Assembly: GCF_004122165.1 (NCBI RefSeq)
Contig: NZ_SBKO01000004.1
Location: 162,835 to 226,834 of the forward strand
DNA: 64,000 bases
Direction of reading: 5' to 3'
Source of the DNA: Flavobacterium amnicola
GTDB lineage: Bacteria > Bacteroidota > Bacteroidia > Flavobacteriales > Flavobacteriaceae
The notes beneath the pieces were generated by a model. The model saw only the letters and a program-made list of their open reading frames with translations, did not search any database and was not told the DNA's origin. Below are positions 54,517-63,336 of the stretch, one piece after another; positions within the stretch are counted from its first letter, which is position 1, and the number at the start of each line of letters is the position of its first letter. The translations under genes were made by a program, and so were the position numbers.

Positions 54517-54537
54517 ATTTTTTAGTAATTTAGCTTT

Positions 54538-55821
54538 ATGAGAATAGAAGAAATATACCAATGCTTTTTACAATGTGATTCTGTATCTACAGACACTAGA
54601 AAAATAGAACCCAACTCTCTTTTTGTAGCCTTAAAAGGAGATAATTTTGACGCCAATACCTTTGCTCAAGAAGCTTTAAATAAAGGCGCTCAATTCGTCA
54701 TCATCGACAATAAAAACTATTACACCGACGAGAATAAAATGCTATTGGTGGCTGATAGCTTAAAAACACTACAAGAACTTGCCAATTACCATAGAAAACA
54801 ATTAGGATTACCTATCATTGCCCTTACAGGAAGCAACGGAAAGACTACAACCAAAGAGTTGATAAATTGTGTACTCTCGAAAAAATACAATACCAAAGCT
54901 ACCATTGGCAATCTAAACAATCATATTGGAGTTCCTTTAACCCTATTAAGTTTTAAAGAAGATACCGATATCGGTATCGTAGAAATGGGAGCCAATCATC
55001 AAAAAGAGATCGAATTTTTATCTTCCATTGCCGAACCTGACTTTGGCTATATCACCAACTTTGGAAAAGCACACTTGGAAGGATTTGGTGGTTTGGAAGG
55101 CGTAATCAAAGGCAAAAGTGAGTTGTACAATTATCTTATTCAAAATGACAAAACCATTTTTGTGAATCTAGATGATACTTTACAAGAGGAAAAAACAGAT
55201 CATACCAATCGTTATACTTTTTCATTAGAAAAAAAGTCAGATGTCAAAATCGAAGGTATTTCAGCCAATCCGATGGTTAAAATTGTTTTCAACAACATAC
55301 AAATTCATTCGCATTTAATAGGGATTTACAACGCTAATAACATCAATGCAGCTATCACAATTGGAAAGTATTTCAATATTAGTGATGAAGACATAAAATC
55401 AGCTATTGAAAACTATATCCCGAACAATAACCGTTCGCAGTTGATCGAAAAAAACAGCAATCAAATTATATTGGACGCTTACAATGCGAATCCAAGCAGT
55501 ATGCAAGCAGCCATAACCAACTTCGTTCAATTAGATGCTGCCAATAAAATTGCCATTTTAGGAGACATGTTTGAATTGGGAAATGAAAGCATTGAAGAAC
55601 ACAAAAAAATCATAGCCTCTCTAGAAAATGAAAGTCAGATTCAAGTGTATTTTATTGGAAAAGACTTTTACCAAAATAAATCGGAAACTAATCATTTTGC
55701 TTTTTTTGAAAACTTACAATCATTTATAGAAGCCCTGAAAAAGACCAAACTAAGTAACAAAACAATTCTAATCAAAGGTTCCCGAGGAATGGCCTTAGAA
55801 AAAACACTAGAAATTATTTAG
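54538..55821 (+). CDS. murF: UDP-N-acetylmuramoyl-tripeptide--D-alanyl-D-alanine ligase
   Basis: The 427-residue MurF adds D-Ala-D-Ala to the murein precursor in the cytoplasm. Motifs: TDTRKIEPNSLFVALKGDNF at residues 20-39, the ATP loop ALTGSNGKTTTKEL near 98-111, EMGANHQKEIEFLSSIAEPD, and DAYNANPSSMQAAI near 317-330. Length is slightly below the roughly 450 of E. coli, common in this phylum. It follows the gldJ terminator and is outside the usual mur/division cluster. No clear separate promoter was seen in the 20-base spacer. Confidence 0.96.
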   Translation: MRIEEIYQCFLQCDSVSTDTRKIEPNSLFVALKGDNFDANTFAQEALNKGAQFVIIDNKNYYTDENKMLLVADSLKTLQELANYHRKQLGLPIIALTGSNGKTTTKELINCVLSKKYNTKATIGNLNNHIGVPLTLLSFKEDTDIGIVEMGANHQKEIEFLSSIAEPDFGYITNFGKAHLEGFGGLEGVIKGKSELYNYLIQNDKTIFVNLDDTLQEEKTDHTNRYTFSLEKKSDVKIEGISANPMVKIVFNNIQIHSHLIGIYNANNINAAITIGKYFNISDEDIKSAIENYIPNNNRSQLIEKNSNQIILDAYNANPSSMQAAITNFVQLDAANKIAILGDMFELGNESIEEHKKIIASLENESQIQVYFIGKDFYQNKSETNHFAFFENLQSFIEALKKTKLSNKTILIKGSRGMALEKTLEII

Positions 55822-55882
55822 CTGCAAAAAGTTTTAACACAATTATAATCAACAAATTATAAATTTATTCAAAAATTGGTCT

Positions 55883-55890
55883 TAAATTTG
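55883..55890 (+). promoter_or_regulatory. Promoter -7 box of the DUF4407 gene
   Basis: TAAATTTG, an exact TAnnTTTG match. Transcription would begin at about 55896-55898, just before the palindrome at 55902. Confidence 0.55.
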
Positions 55891-55901
55891 ATGTAATCAT
55901 C

Positions 55902-55918
55902 ACCTGATTGAATCAGGT
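55902..55918 (+). promoter_or_regulatory. Perfect 17-base palindrome in the DUF4407 leader
   Basis: ACCTGATT-G-AATCAGGT is a perfect 8-bp inverted repeat 12 bases after the -7 box and 25 bases before the ATG. It could be an operator, or a 5' mRNA hairpin if a small loop opens. Confidence 0.55.
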
Positions 55919-55943
55919 ACATCATCAATCAAAAGAATCAATT

Positions 55944-57044
55944 ATGTTAAAACATTTTTTCATTCTGTGCTCTGGCGCAGATCGAGAGCTACTCTCAACA
56001 TGTAGCGAAGGCGAACAAACCAAATATGTTGGAATTGGAGCCACCGTTTTCTTCACTGCGGTAATGGCTTTTTTAGCCAGTGCTTATGCGCTGTTTACTG
56101 TTTTTGATAATCCCTATTATGCCATAGCGTTCGGAATTGTATGGGCACTGCTCATTTTCAATTTGGACCGATTTATTGTTTCGACTATTCGAAAAAGAGA
56201 CAATCTATGGGCAGAATTTTTACAGGCTTCTCCTCGAATTATATTGGCGATGATTATTGCAATTGTAATTTCAAAACCCTTAGAAATTAAAATCTTCGAA
56301 AAAGAAATCAATACCGTTTTATTGAAAGAAAAAAACGCGATGGCCATTGCCAATAAAAATCAGGTAACTAATTATTTTAAAGGAGATGTCACCAAAAATC
56401 AATCGGAAATAGACAGTATTAAGTCAACAATTTCTAAAAAAGAAAAGGAAGTTGCCGATTTATACCAATCCTATATCACTGAAGCGGAAGGTTCTGCAGG
56501 GACAAAAAAAATGGGAAAAGGTCCTATTTATAAAGAAAAGCGTGACGCGCACGATTTGGCATTGCGACAACTGGATTCATTAAAAGCAAATTCATCAAAA
56601 GTAATTGCCGACAAAGAAGCTAGAGCCAAAACCTTACAAGCCGATTTAGACAAAAAAGTAGCCGATACCAAACCTATCATTGAAGGTTTCGACGGATTAA
56701 TGGCGCGAATTAATGCTTTGGGCCAACTTCCGTTATTACCATCACTTTTTATTATGCTGTTGTTTTTGGCCATTGAAACTTCTCCGATTATTGCTAAAAT
56801 GTTATCCCCTAAAGGCGAATATGATTTCAAATTAGAAGATACCGAAACCGCTTTACGCACCCATATCGAACAAAACAATCATCAGCGATCGTTACAGAAA
56901 CAAACTGATGCCGATATATACAATCGCGTTTATGAAGATATTCGGACGGAAAAAGAACTATTTGACTACAAACGCAAACGCGCTAAAGAATTATTAGAAA
57001 TGCAAGCCGATGCTTTTGTAGAGAAGCAGAAAAGTGTGATGTAG
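55944..57044 (+). CDS. DUF4407 domain membrane protein
   Basis: From ATG 55944 the product has 366 residues: start MLKHFFILCSGADRELLST, two close membrane segments near residues 28-70 (FFTAVMAFLASAYALF and FGIVWALLIFNLDRFIV), a third near 85-105 (IILAMIIAIVISKPLEI), a long periplasmic or cytoplasmic coiled coil at 120-235 (KSTISKKEKEVADLYQSYI and similar), and a fourth membrane segment (LPLLPSLFIMLLFLAIETSP). A charged tail follows. DUF4407 has no known function. The open frame extends to TTG 55908, but that lies inside the leader palindrome; the ATG is preferred. Confidence 0.85.
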   Translation: MLKHFFILCSGADRELLSTCSEGEQTKYVGIGATVFFTAVMAFLASAYALFTVFDNPYYAIAFGIVWALLIFNLDRFIVSTIRKRDNLWAEFLQASPRIILAMIIAIVISKPLEIKIFEKEINTVLLKEKNAMAIANKNQVTNYFKGDVTKNQSEIDSIKSTISKKEKEVADLYQSYITEAEGSAGTKKMGKGPIYKEKRDAHDLALRQLDSLKANSSKVIADKEARAKTLQADLDKKVADTKPIIEGFDGLMARINALGQLPLLPSLFIMLLFLAIETSPIIAKMLSPKGEYDFKLEDTETALRTHIEQNNHQRSLQKQTDADIYNRVYEDIRTEKELFDYKRKRAKELLEMQADAFVEKQKSVM

Positions 57045-57055
57045 TATACACCGAA

Positions 57056-57088
57056 AAGTTTGCAAAGAAATTACGCTGAGAACGCAAA
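57056..57088. repeat. Partial small intergenic repeat
   Basis: A stretch containing AGTTTGCAAAGAAATTACG and then AACGCAAAA just after the DUF4407 stop resembles the element at 26786-26864 (GCAAAACTTTGCC, AACGCAAAA). Only the core is shared. Confidence 0.4.
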
Positions 57089-57120
57089 AAAGACTGCTTG
57101 TAAATTAAGTCAGTCTTTTT
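57086..57120. terminator. Bidirectional terminator between DUF4407 and PH/SHOCT genes
   Basis: Stem AAAAAGACTG / CAGTCTTTTT with a 15-base loop and a T run on the plus strand. It can serve both convergent genes. Confidence 0.75.
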
Positions 57121-57155
57121 TTTATGATTATGGTGAGCTTTTAACGGTAAGATTA

Positions 57156-57836
57156 TTACAAATATTGCAATACTTCTGCTTTCAATCGGTCGTATTCGCT
57201 TTGCAAAATCAAACCGTTATCCAATAATTTCTTGTAATTCTGAAGTTTTTCGAACAATTCGTCTTTGGTCAAATCTTTCATCGCTTTACCACTTTGTGAA
57301 TATTCTACTTCTACTTCCGTGTCCGGCACTGGTTGAGAGATAGATTCCTCTTCGACAAAAGAAGTCACTTCTTCAGCGGCTACTTCTTCAACAATTTCGT
57401 TTTGTAGTGGAACCACAACTTCAGGAGAAGCCACAATAGGATTTTTTAAAGCATCCAATTGCTCTTTGGCATAAGTATATAATTTTCTAGCCTGAGTTTT
57501 TGGCAAATAGTCAACGGTATGTGTCAAATCGGTATTGGTAGAAAACGTAAAATCGGAGCCTAAAATTCCTTCTTTCACAAAAGTTCCTGAAATTTCATCC
57601 CAACTAAAATCGATGAATTCCATCGACAATCCTAAATTCTTAGGCTTGCACAAAATAATGCGCTTATTGGTTACCACAATACTATCGGGCAAAATAGTAA
57701 CCGCTGGTTTTTTTTGCACGGCAATATAGCCAACTTCCTCAGAAGACATTAACAAGTTTTCCAATTTAGCTGTGATTTTTTCGATTGCCTTTGGATCTTG
57801 GTCTTCGTTTAATATTTTTTTTAAATTGTCAATCAT
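57156..57836 (-). CDS. PH-like domain protein with C-terminal SHOCT domain
   Basis: The 226-residue cytoplasmic protein has a bacterial PH-like domain at about residues 20-125 (VTILPDSIVVTNKRIILCKP, FSWDEISGTFVKEGILGSDF), an acidic Glu/Val-rich linker (VVPLQNEIVEEVAAEEV), and a C-terminal SHOCT helix pair (LFEKLQNYKKLLDNGLILQS). Such proteins bind lipids or proteins and often follow membrane-stress genes, but no function is established. It is the last gene of the ruvC-hemW-cyclase-MmcQ run, though a 58-base spacer could hold its own promoter. Confidence 0.8.
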   Translation of the reverse strand: MIDNLKKILNEDQDPKAIEKITAKLENLLMSSEEVGYIAVQKKPAVTILPDSIVVTNKRIILCKPKNLGLSMEFIDFSWDEISGTFVKEGILGSDFTFSTNTDLTHTVDYLPKTQARKLYTYAKEQLDALKNPIVASPEVVVPLQNEIVEEVAAEEVTSFVEEESISQPVPDTEVEVEYSQSGKAMKDLTKDELFEKLQNYKKLLDNGLILQSEYDRLKAEVLQYL

Positions 57837-57894
57837 TACTTCATTTATAAATTTAAAATGTTTCGATTTTTAGCAGCAATAGTTATGCCTAAAA

Positions 57895-58260
57895 TTAAGC
57901 ATTTAAAACTTCAGTTTGCAATTTCTTAGTCAAACTTTTAAATACCAATTCGTAAGAATCATTTAGCAATCCACACATCATTTTATCAGAAACATCTTTA
58001 TTAAAATCGACAGTATTCCAATGTACTTTACTCATATGATAGCCCGGATTTATAGCTTCATATTCGGCACGAAGCTCCAGCGCTTTTTCGGGATCGCATT
58101 TTAGGTTAAGCGAAGGCGTTCCGTTTTCCCATTCCTTTAAAGAAGTCAGACAAAACATTTTTCCACCCACTTTAAACACCAAAGTATCTTCATCGAAAGG
58201 AAAATGCTCGGTTACCCCTTTTTTGGCTTGACAAAATTCGTATAGTTGTTGAATGTTCAT
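57895..58260 (-). CDS. MmcQ/YjbR family protein
   Basis: The 121-residue protein matches the MmcQ/YjbR (CyaY-like DNA-binding) fold: LYEFCQAKKGVTEHFPFDED, LVFKVGGKMFCLTSL, LNLKCDPEKALELRAEY, PGYHMSKVHWNTVDF and LLNDSYELVFKSL. A DNA-binding role is suggested from structures of the family but not proven. Its start abuts the stop of the cyclase gene (58261), so they are translationally linked. Confidence 0.9.
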   Translation of the reverse strand: MNIQQLYEFCQAKKGVTEHFPFDEDTLVFKVGGKMFCLTSLKEWENGTPSLNLKCDPEKALELRAEYEAINPGYHMSKVHWNTVDFNKDVSDKMMCGLLNDSYELVFKSLTKKLQTEVLNA

Positions 58261-59016
58261 TTATAGCACTTTATATAAAACGGGTTTACTCGGACTCGCA
58301 TCATTTTCAAACGAAGCGATTTGTAAATTTAGTATGTAACTGCCATCCGGAATTTGATCATTTACAAAAATCATTTCGGTTATAGTGCAATCCATACGTG
58401 CATCGGCATTCAAATTTTGAACATTTTTCACATTCCAAAAGGCTTTGTGCGCCACCAATTTCCCTTCATCTTCTTCCCTATCTACACTGGGCAAATCGAT
58501 TAGTAAATGTTGGATTCCTTTTTCTCGAAGCAATACAGAAGCTTCTTCGCTCAAATAAGGCGGATTGGTATGCGAATAATTTTTGGCTTTTTTTTCTTCG
58601 GAATTTGGAAGCGTACGAATAATTACTGCTTCAGTCATTGCGAGTGAAGCGAAGCTATCCTTTTCTATAACCAAATCTTCCCCAATTTTTTCAGGGGCAA
58701 CCGAAATCAATTCAGCCAAAAAGAAAAACTGTTTCAAACATTGATTGATGCTATAAAAATCGTTCGTAATATGACCCAAACACTCGGTATGCGTACCATG
58801 TCCGTGCGGATTGAAGAAAATATTATTGAAATTAGTAGAACTTCCTTCCGAAACCTTCCCTACCCAATCACCAAAACGAACGGGTTCAATAATTGGCTTT
58901 TCGATATACCAAGCAATCGGGTTTTTATCGGAATTCGTTAATGGAATCGAAATATCGAGCGGTTTTGACAAATCTACCGTAACTGTTGTATCGTTTAGTT
59001 GAATGGTTGCAATCAC
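58261..59016 (-). CDS. Cyclase family protein (kynurenine-formamidase-like) with an embedded repeat
   Basis: From GTG 59016 the product has 251 residues. It has the cyclase/KynB metal motif HGHGTHTECLGHI at about 71-83, with His71, His73 and His76, and YSHTNPPYLSEEAS and HKAFWNVKN near the C-terminal half. The family hydrolyses amides or lactones. A 27-base dispersed repeat is read in frame as DSFASLAMTE near residues 120-129. The GTG, 15 bases after the hemW stop, gives the usual family start (VIATIQL); a TTG at 59049 overlaps hemW. MmcQ follows directly. Confidence 0.82.
   Translation of the reverse strand: MIATIQLNDTTVTVDLSKPLDISIPLTNSDKNPIAWYIEKPIIEPVRFGDWVGKVSEGSSTNFNNIFFNPHGHGTHTECLGHITNDFYSINQCLKQFFFLAELISVAPEKIGEDLVIEKDSFASLAMTEAVIIRTLPNSEEKKAKNYSHTNPPYLSEEASVLLREKGIQHLLIDLPSVDREEDEGKLVAHKAFWNVKNVQNLNADARMDCTITEMIFVNDQIPDGSYILNLQIASFENDASPSKPVLYKVL
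58634..58660. repeat. Dispersed repeat inside the cyclase gene
   Basis: A 27-base sequence starting GTCATTGCGAG and ending GAAGCTATCC resembles the widespread bacterial repeat CATTGCGAGnnnAGCGAAGCAATCC. Read on the minus strand it encodes DSFASLAMT, a peptide often seen where this repeat falls in coding sequence. Confidence 0.65.
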
Positions 59017-59030
59017 AAATTTGAAATTAA

Positions 59031-60164
59031 TTATTCCAAATTTAACCAAAAAAGATCGGAAGCTATCCCATCACAAAAGAATTTTCCTTTATTCGTAGTT
59101 TTTAATATATTATCAACCAGTTGCAGTTTTTCTTCCTTCAAATAGTTTTCGGCATTTTGAAGTAAATACTTTAAGTAAGTGTCTCCAAATTCACTTTCAA
59201 TTCGATGAAGTGAAACGCCCCAAACGGTTCGCAAACCCGTCATTACATACTCATTATAACGATCGGTTGTAGTCAACGTTTCTACTTCTAATGGCAAAAC
59301 ATTTTCAGTCAAAGATTTTAAATACAAGGCATTATTGGCAATATTCCAGGAGCGGTTTTTTCCATCATAACTATGTGCAGAAGGACCAATGCCAAGGTAT
59401 TTTTTCCCTAACCAATAGGCCGAATTGTTGCGAGAAAAATAATCAGGTTTCCCAAAATTTGACAATTCGTAATGCACAAATCCGTTGTTTTCAAGTGTCT
59501 CAACCAACAATAAAAATTGATCGTGAGCGACACCATCATCAGGAGTTGGTATTTTACCATTTTTGATTAGAGTGGCCAAAGCCGTTTTAGGCTCCACTGT
59601 TAAGGCATAACTCGAGATATGTGGAATATTTAAATCTAATAATACCTGAATGTTTTGTTGCCATTTTTCGTTGGTCAATCCTGGAATTCCATAAATTAAA
59701 TCGACTGAAATATTATCGAAATATCGGGTCGCGATTTCCAAACATTTTTTGGCTTCCGCTGCATTATGGGCACGATTCATCAATTGCAAATCTTCTTCAA
59801 AAAAAGACTGCACCCCAATACTCAATCGGTTGATTTTGATTTTTGACAATTCGATGATGCGTTCTTCCGACAAATCATCGGGATTGGCTTCAATCGTTAT
59901 TTCAGGAGTTTCGGAAACCCTATAATTTTCATACACTGTATCAATGAGCATTCGCAAATCGGATATTTCCAAAATACTTGGCGTACCACCACCAAAGTAG
60001 ATGGATTCTATTAATTCATTTCCAAAATAATTTTTACGCCATTCAATTTCCTTAGCTAGCGCCAAAATCATCTCGTCTTTTTTCTTCATTGAAGTCGAAA
60101 AATGAAAGTCGCAATAATGACACGCTTGCTTGCAAAAAGGGATATGAATGTAGATTCCTGCCAA
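59031..60164 (-). CDS. hemW: Radical SAM heme chaperone HemW
   Basis: The 377-residue radical SAM protein has the HemW cluster motif CKQACHYCDFHF at residues 11-22 (CxxxCxxCxF), GGGTPSIL near 59-66, SIGVQSFFEEDLQLMNRAH, and VDLIYGIPGLT. HemW delivers heme to target proteins; older names call it coproporphyrinogen oxidase-like, but it lacks the extra HemN motif. The gene begins one base after the ruvC stop and runs into the cyclase gene. Confidence 0.95.
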   Translation of the reverse strand: MAGIYIHIPFCKQACHYCDFHFSTSMKKKDEMILALAKEIEWRKNYFGNELIESIYFGGGTPSILEISDLRMLIDTVYENYRVSETPEITIEANPDDLSEERIIELSKIKINRLSIGVQSFFEEDLQLMNRAHNAAEAKKCLEIATRYFDNISVDLIYGIPGLTNEKWQQNIQVLLDLNIPHISSYALTVEPKTALATLIKNGKIPTPDDGVAHDQFLLLVETLENNGFVHYELSNFGKPDYFSRNNSAYWLGKKYLGIGPSAHSYDGKNRSWNIANNALYLKSLTENVLPLEVETLTTTDRYNEYVMTGLRTVWGVSLHRIESEFGDTYLKYLLQNAENYLKEEKLQLVDNILKTTNKGKFFCDGIASDLFWLNLE

Positions 60165-60165
60165 A

Positions 60166-60720
60166 TTATTTTCTTACTCGTTCTTCATTTTTTTTGACAA
60201 AAGCATCCCAACCCGAATAACTTTTGGTTCCAATTACTTTTCCGGTATTAAAAAAATGACACACAGCGGCTGCTAATCCATCGGTACTGTCAAGATTCTT
60301 GGGCAATTCTTTTAATCCTAATAATTGCTGGAGCATTTTGGCTACTTGTTCTTTGCTGGCGTTTCCGTTACCGGTAATGGCCATTTTTATTTTTTTGGGT
60401 TCGTATTCCGTAATCGGAATTTGACGCGATAATCCTGCCGCCATTGCCACACCTTGCGCGCGACCCAACTTCAGCATCGATTGTACGTTTTTTCCAAAGA
60501 AAGGCGCTTCAATAGCAATTTCATCCGGATGATGCGTTTCGATTAATTCGATGGTGCGTTCAAAAATGACTCTCAACTTCGTATAATGGTCGTCATATTT
60601 AGACAAAATCAATTCATTCAACTGAAGAAATTCCATCTTTTTGTTGACGACTTTAATCAAGCCGAAACCCATGATGGTAGTTCCGGGGTCAATTCCTAAT
60701 ATGATGCGTTCGTTTGCCAA
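60166..60720 (-). CDS. ruvC: Crossover junction endodeoxyribonuclease RuvC
   Basis: The 184-residue RuvC resolves Holliday junctions in homologous recombination. Catalytic acidic residues are in ILGIDPGTTIMGFG (Asp near residue 10), EIAIEAPFFGKNVQS (Glu near 71) and LDSTDGLAAAVCHF (Asp near 147). Length is normal for the phylum. It is the first gene of the minus-strand run with hemW and the cyclase; the divergent UPF0104-like gene begins 31 bases away. Confidence 0.95.
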   Translation of the reverse strand: MANERIILGIDPGTTIMGFGLIKVVNKKMEFLQLNELILSKYDDHYTKLRVIFERTIELIETHHPDEIAIEAPFFGKNVQSMLKLGRAQGVAMAAGLSRQIPITEYEPKKIKMAITGNGNASKEQVAKMLQQLLGLKELPKNLDSTDGLAAAVCHFFNTGKVIGTKSYSGWDAFVKKNEERVRK

Positions 60721-60751
60721 ATTTTAGTCTAAAGTTTTGTTTCTTTGTCTT

Positions 60752-61696
60752 ATGATAACATTGCCCAACAAAGCTAAACAATTCTTAGTACTTCTACTCA
60801 AAGTTTTAGTAGTCGTGGGTGCATTTTATTTTATTTATGAACGATTGGCTTCGAACGAGCAACTCGATTGGGTTAAATTCCAACAATTGGTTTGGAGCAA
60901 AGCTTCTTTTTGGAGTGTATTGTTAGTTTTATTTTTATCGTTTCTGAATCGGTTTTTAGAAATTTTAAAATGGCAAAATTTGGTTCAAGTCATTAAACCT
61001 ATTTCAGTTTTGGAAGCTTCCGAACAAGTTTTAGGCGCCTTGACTCTGGCGCTATTTACCCCTAATGGAATTGGCGAATATGCTGGAAAAGCGTTGTTTT
61101 TCGAAAAGATAAAAACCAAAAAAGTCATTTTTTTAAACTTGATTTGTAACGGCATTCAATTGATATTAACGGTTATTTTTGGAGTTTTCGGATTGTTATA
61201 TTTCAACACTCAATTTCATGTAATTTCTTCCACTGCAGTACTCGTTTTGTTTGGACTGTGTGTTTTGTTATTAGGCATTTTCTTTTTGACAAAATCCTTA
61301 AAAATTAAAGGGTATTCCATTGAAAAACTTATTCATAAAGTAAATGAACTTCCAAAATCGGTACATCAAAAAAACATTCTTTTAGGAGTACTTCGCTATC
61401 TGACATTTTCGCATCAATACTATTTTTTGTTTTTACTATTTGATGTTCAAATCCCCTATCTTGTGTTAATAGCCACAATTACATCGGTATATTTTTTAGC
61501 GTCCTCATTACCTACTTTTCAATTTTTAGATTTTGCGGTAAAAGGAAGTGTTGCCGTCTATTTTTTCGGACTTTTAGGCGTTAATGAATGGATTGTAGTT
61601 TTTATTAGTACTTTAATGTGGTTCTTAAACACGGTCATTCCGGTAGTAATTGGAAGTTATTTTGTGCTTAATTTTAAATCGAAATGGAAGTCTTAA
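60752..61696 (+). CDS. UPF0104-like/lysylphosphatidylglycerol synthase TM-type membrane protein
   Basis: From ATG 60752 the product has 314 residues and about eight membrane segments (start MITLPNKAKQFLVLLLKVL, YLLLVLFLSFLNRFLE-like LVLFLSFLNRFLE, LTLALFTPNGIGEYAGKALF). The TPNGIGEY signature matches the membrane part of the MprF/UPF0104 family, often linked to lipid flipping or polyprenol glycan transfer. The open frame starts at TTG 60737; the ATG is preferred. Its end overlaps the glycosyltransferase gene by 13 bases. Confidence 0.8.
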   Translation: MITLPNKAKQFLVLLLKVLVVVGAFYFIYERLASNEQLDWVKFQQLVWSKASFWSVLLVLFLSFLNRFLEILKWQNLVQVIKPISVLEASEQVLGALTLALFTPNGIGEYAGKALFFEKIKTKKVIFLNLICNGIQLILTVIFGVFGLLYFNTQFHVISSTAVLVLFGLCVLLLGIFFLTKSLKIKGYSIEKLIHKVNELPKSVHQKNILLGVLRYLTFSHQYYFLFLLFDVQIPYLVLIATITSVYFLASSLPTFQFLDFAVKGSVAVYFFGLLGVNEWIVVFISTLMWFLNTVIPVVIGSYFVLNFKSKWKS

Positions 61697-62778
61697 TTCT
61701 TATATTCTATTATATTTCCTTTTGGTATTTATTCAATATCCTTTGGCTAATCGTGGGATTTAGTAAAGCGAAGACTTTTCATCATCATTCTATTATTCCG
61801 AAAACAAAATTTTCAATTATTGTTCCGTTTCGAAATGAAAAAGAAACACTGCCCAAACTTTTGCATTCGATAGCAAAGCTAAATTACCCCACAGCACTTT
61901 TTGAAGTTATTTTAGTGGATGATGCCTCGGAAGAAAAATTCGAAATACAAAATACGAAGCACGAATTGACTCTGATCGACAACTTCAGAAAAACCAATTC
62001 TCCGAAGAAAGATGCTATAAATACTGCCATAACCATTGCCAAATATGATTGGATTATAAGTACCGATGCCGATTGTGAAGTTCCAGAAAACTGGCTAGCG
62101 GTATTTGATGCATTTATCCAAAAAGAAAAAGTTAAAATGATTGCTTCCGGAGTAATGTATAATAATGTAAGTGGTTTTTTAGACACGTTCCAGCAAATGG
62201 ATCTGTTAAGTTTACAAGGCACTACAATTGGAAGTTTCGGAAACCAGCAAGCTTTTATGTGCAATGGCGCTAATTTTTGTTACCAAAAAACATTTTTTTT
62301 AGAACTAAATGGATTTGAAGGAAACGATTCGATTGCCAGCGGAGATGATGTGTTCTTATTACAAAAAGCAATTTTAAAAGAAGTCAAATCGGTTCATTTT
62401 CTAAAATCAAATCAAGCTATAGTTACCACTAAAACGGAAAAAAATTGGAAAAATTTATTCTTTCAGCGAGTTCGTTGGGCCAGTAAAACGGCGAATTACC
62501 AATCGATTTATAGCAAACAACTTGGTTTGAGTGTATTGGCGATGAATATGATTTTGGTTTTTTCGATAGTACTTGGGGAATGGAGATTTTTTTTGGTGCT
62601 ATTTTCCATTAAATTTTGGATTGATTTTATCTTGCTTTTTCAAACAAGTTCTTTTTTTAAAACCAGTTTAAAACACTTTTTACTGTCCAGTTTGGTGTAT
62701 CCTTTTTTTAGTACTTCCGTCGCATTGTATTCTTTTTTCGGGAAATATACTTGGAAAGGAAGAGTTTTTAGAAAATAG
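61684..62778 (+). CDS. Membrane-anchored family 2 glycosyltransferase
   Basis: The 364-residue protein has an N-terminal membrane helix (EVLILIFYYISFWYLFNIL), a GT2 core (SIIVPFRNEKETLPKLLHSI, EVILVDDASEEKF, STDADCEVPENWLAVF with DAD near residues 120-125, SGDDVFLLQKAI, QRVRWASK catalytic QxxRW) and two to three C-terminal membrane segments. It resembles processive polyprenol-linked synthases. It overlaps the UPF0104-like gene by 13 bases, so the two probably work together on a lipid or envelope glycan. Confidence 0.87.
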   Translation: MEVLILIFYYISFWYLFNILWLIVGFSKAKTFHHHSIIPKTKFSIIVPFRNEKETLPKLLHSIAKLNYPTALFEVILVDDASEEKFEIQNTKHELTLIDNFRKTNSPKKDAINTAITIAKYDWIISTDADCEVPENWLAVFDAFIQKEKVKMIASGVMYNNVSGFLDTFQQMDLLSLQGTTIGSFGNQQAFMCNGANFCYQKTFFLELNGFEGNDSIASGDDVFLLQKAILKEVKSVHFLKSNQAIVTTKTEKNWKNLFFQRVRWASKTANYQSIYSKQLGLSVLAMNMILVFSIVLGEWRFFLVLFSIKFWIDFILLFQTSSFFKTSLKHFLLSSLVYPFFSTSVALYSFFGKYTWKGRVFRK

Positions 62779-62784
62779 AATGTA

Positions 62785-63267
62785 TTACTTTTTCGCTTTA
62801 ATATACACAGGTATTACAAATTCCGATTTTACTTTCATACCACGTTTTATAGCTGGTTCAACAGAAGGGAAATTTATCAGTTTTGATTGTAATACACTAT
62901 CCGCTGCTGTTCGATTAAAAAGTAAACTATCGGTCTTAAAATGAGTTTGAAATGATATTTGTGCATTCGACAGTACCTTAACTTTTACATTCAAGGTATC
63001 CAACCCTTTATAATACGAACGAATTGTATCGTTGGTTAATTTCAGTTGTAATTCTGTCGTCATAAAATCAAAGAAACATTGTTTGCGTTGCACTTTATCT
63101 GTGATTGAATCACAAGCTAGTGTAGTAGGAAATTCATCTACTTCTTCCCAATTGATTTTTTTTAATTCCTTTTGAAGTAACTCTTCTTTATTAGGGACAT
63201 TTTTTTCAAAATATTGACAACTTTGAAACAATGCGATAAGTACGAATAAAAAGCTTACTTTTTTCAT
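62785..63267 (-). CDS. Small lipoprotein with TonB C-terminal-like end
   Basis: The 160-residue product has a lipobox (VLIALFQSCQYFEK, Cys17). The first part is charged (LLQKELKKINWEEVDEFPTT) with two Cys residues. The end, LINFPSVEPAIKRGMKVKSEFVIPVYIKAKK in outline, resembles the beta-strands of TonB C-terminal domains (PA-x-x-x-G-x-x-V-x-x-x-F-x-x-P). It lacks the Pro-rich spacer and N-terminal anchor helix of TonB. Function unknown. It is divergent from the DUF456 gene and convergent with the glycosyltransferase. Confidence 0.65.
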   Translation of the reverse strand: MKKVSFLFVLIALFQSCQYFEKNVPNKEELLQKELKKINWEEVDEFPTTLACDSITDKVQRKQCFFDFMTTELQLKLTNDTIRSYYKGLDTLNVKVKVLSNAQISFQTHFKTDSLLFNRTAADSVLQSKLINFPSVEPAIKRGMKVKSEFVIPVYIKAKK

Positions 63268-63336
63268 TAGAATTATAATGCCTTAAAATTTAGATAAATG
63301 ATTATATTTAATGTCAAAAGTAATAAAAATTAAGCT

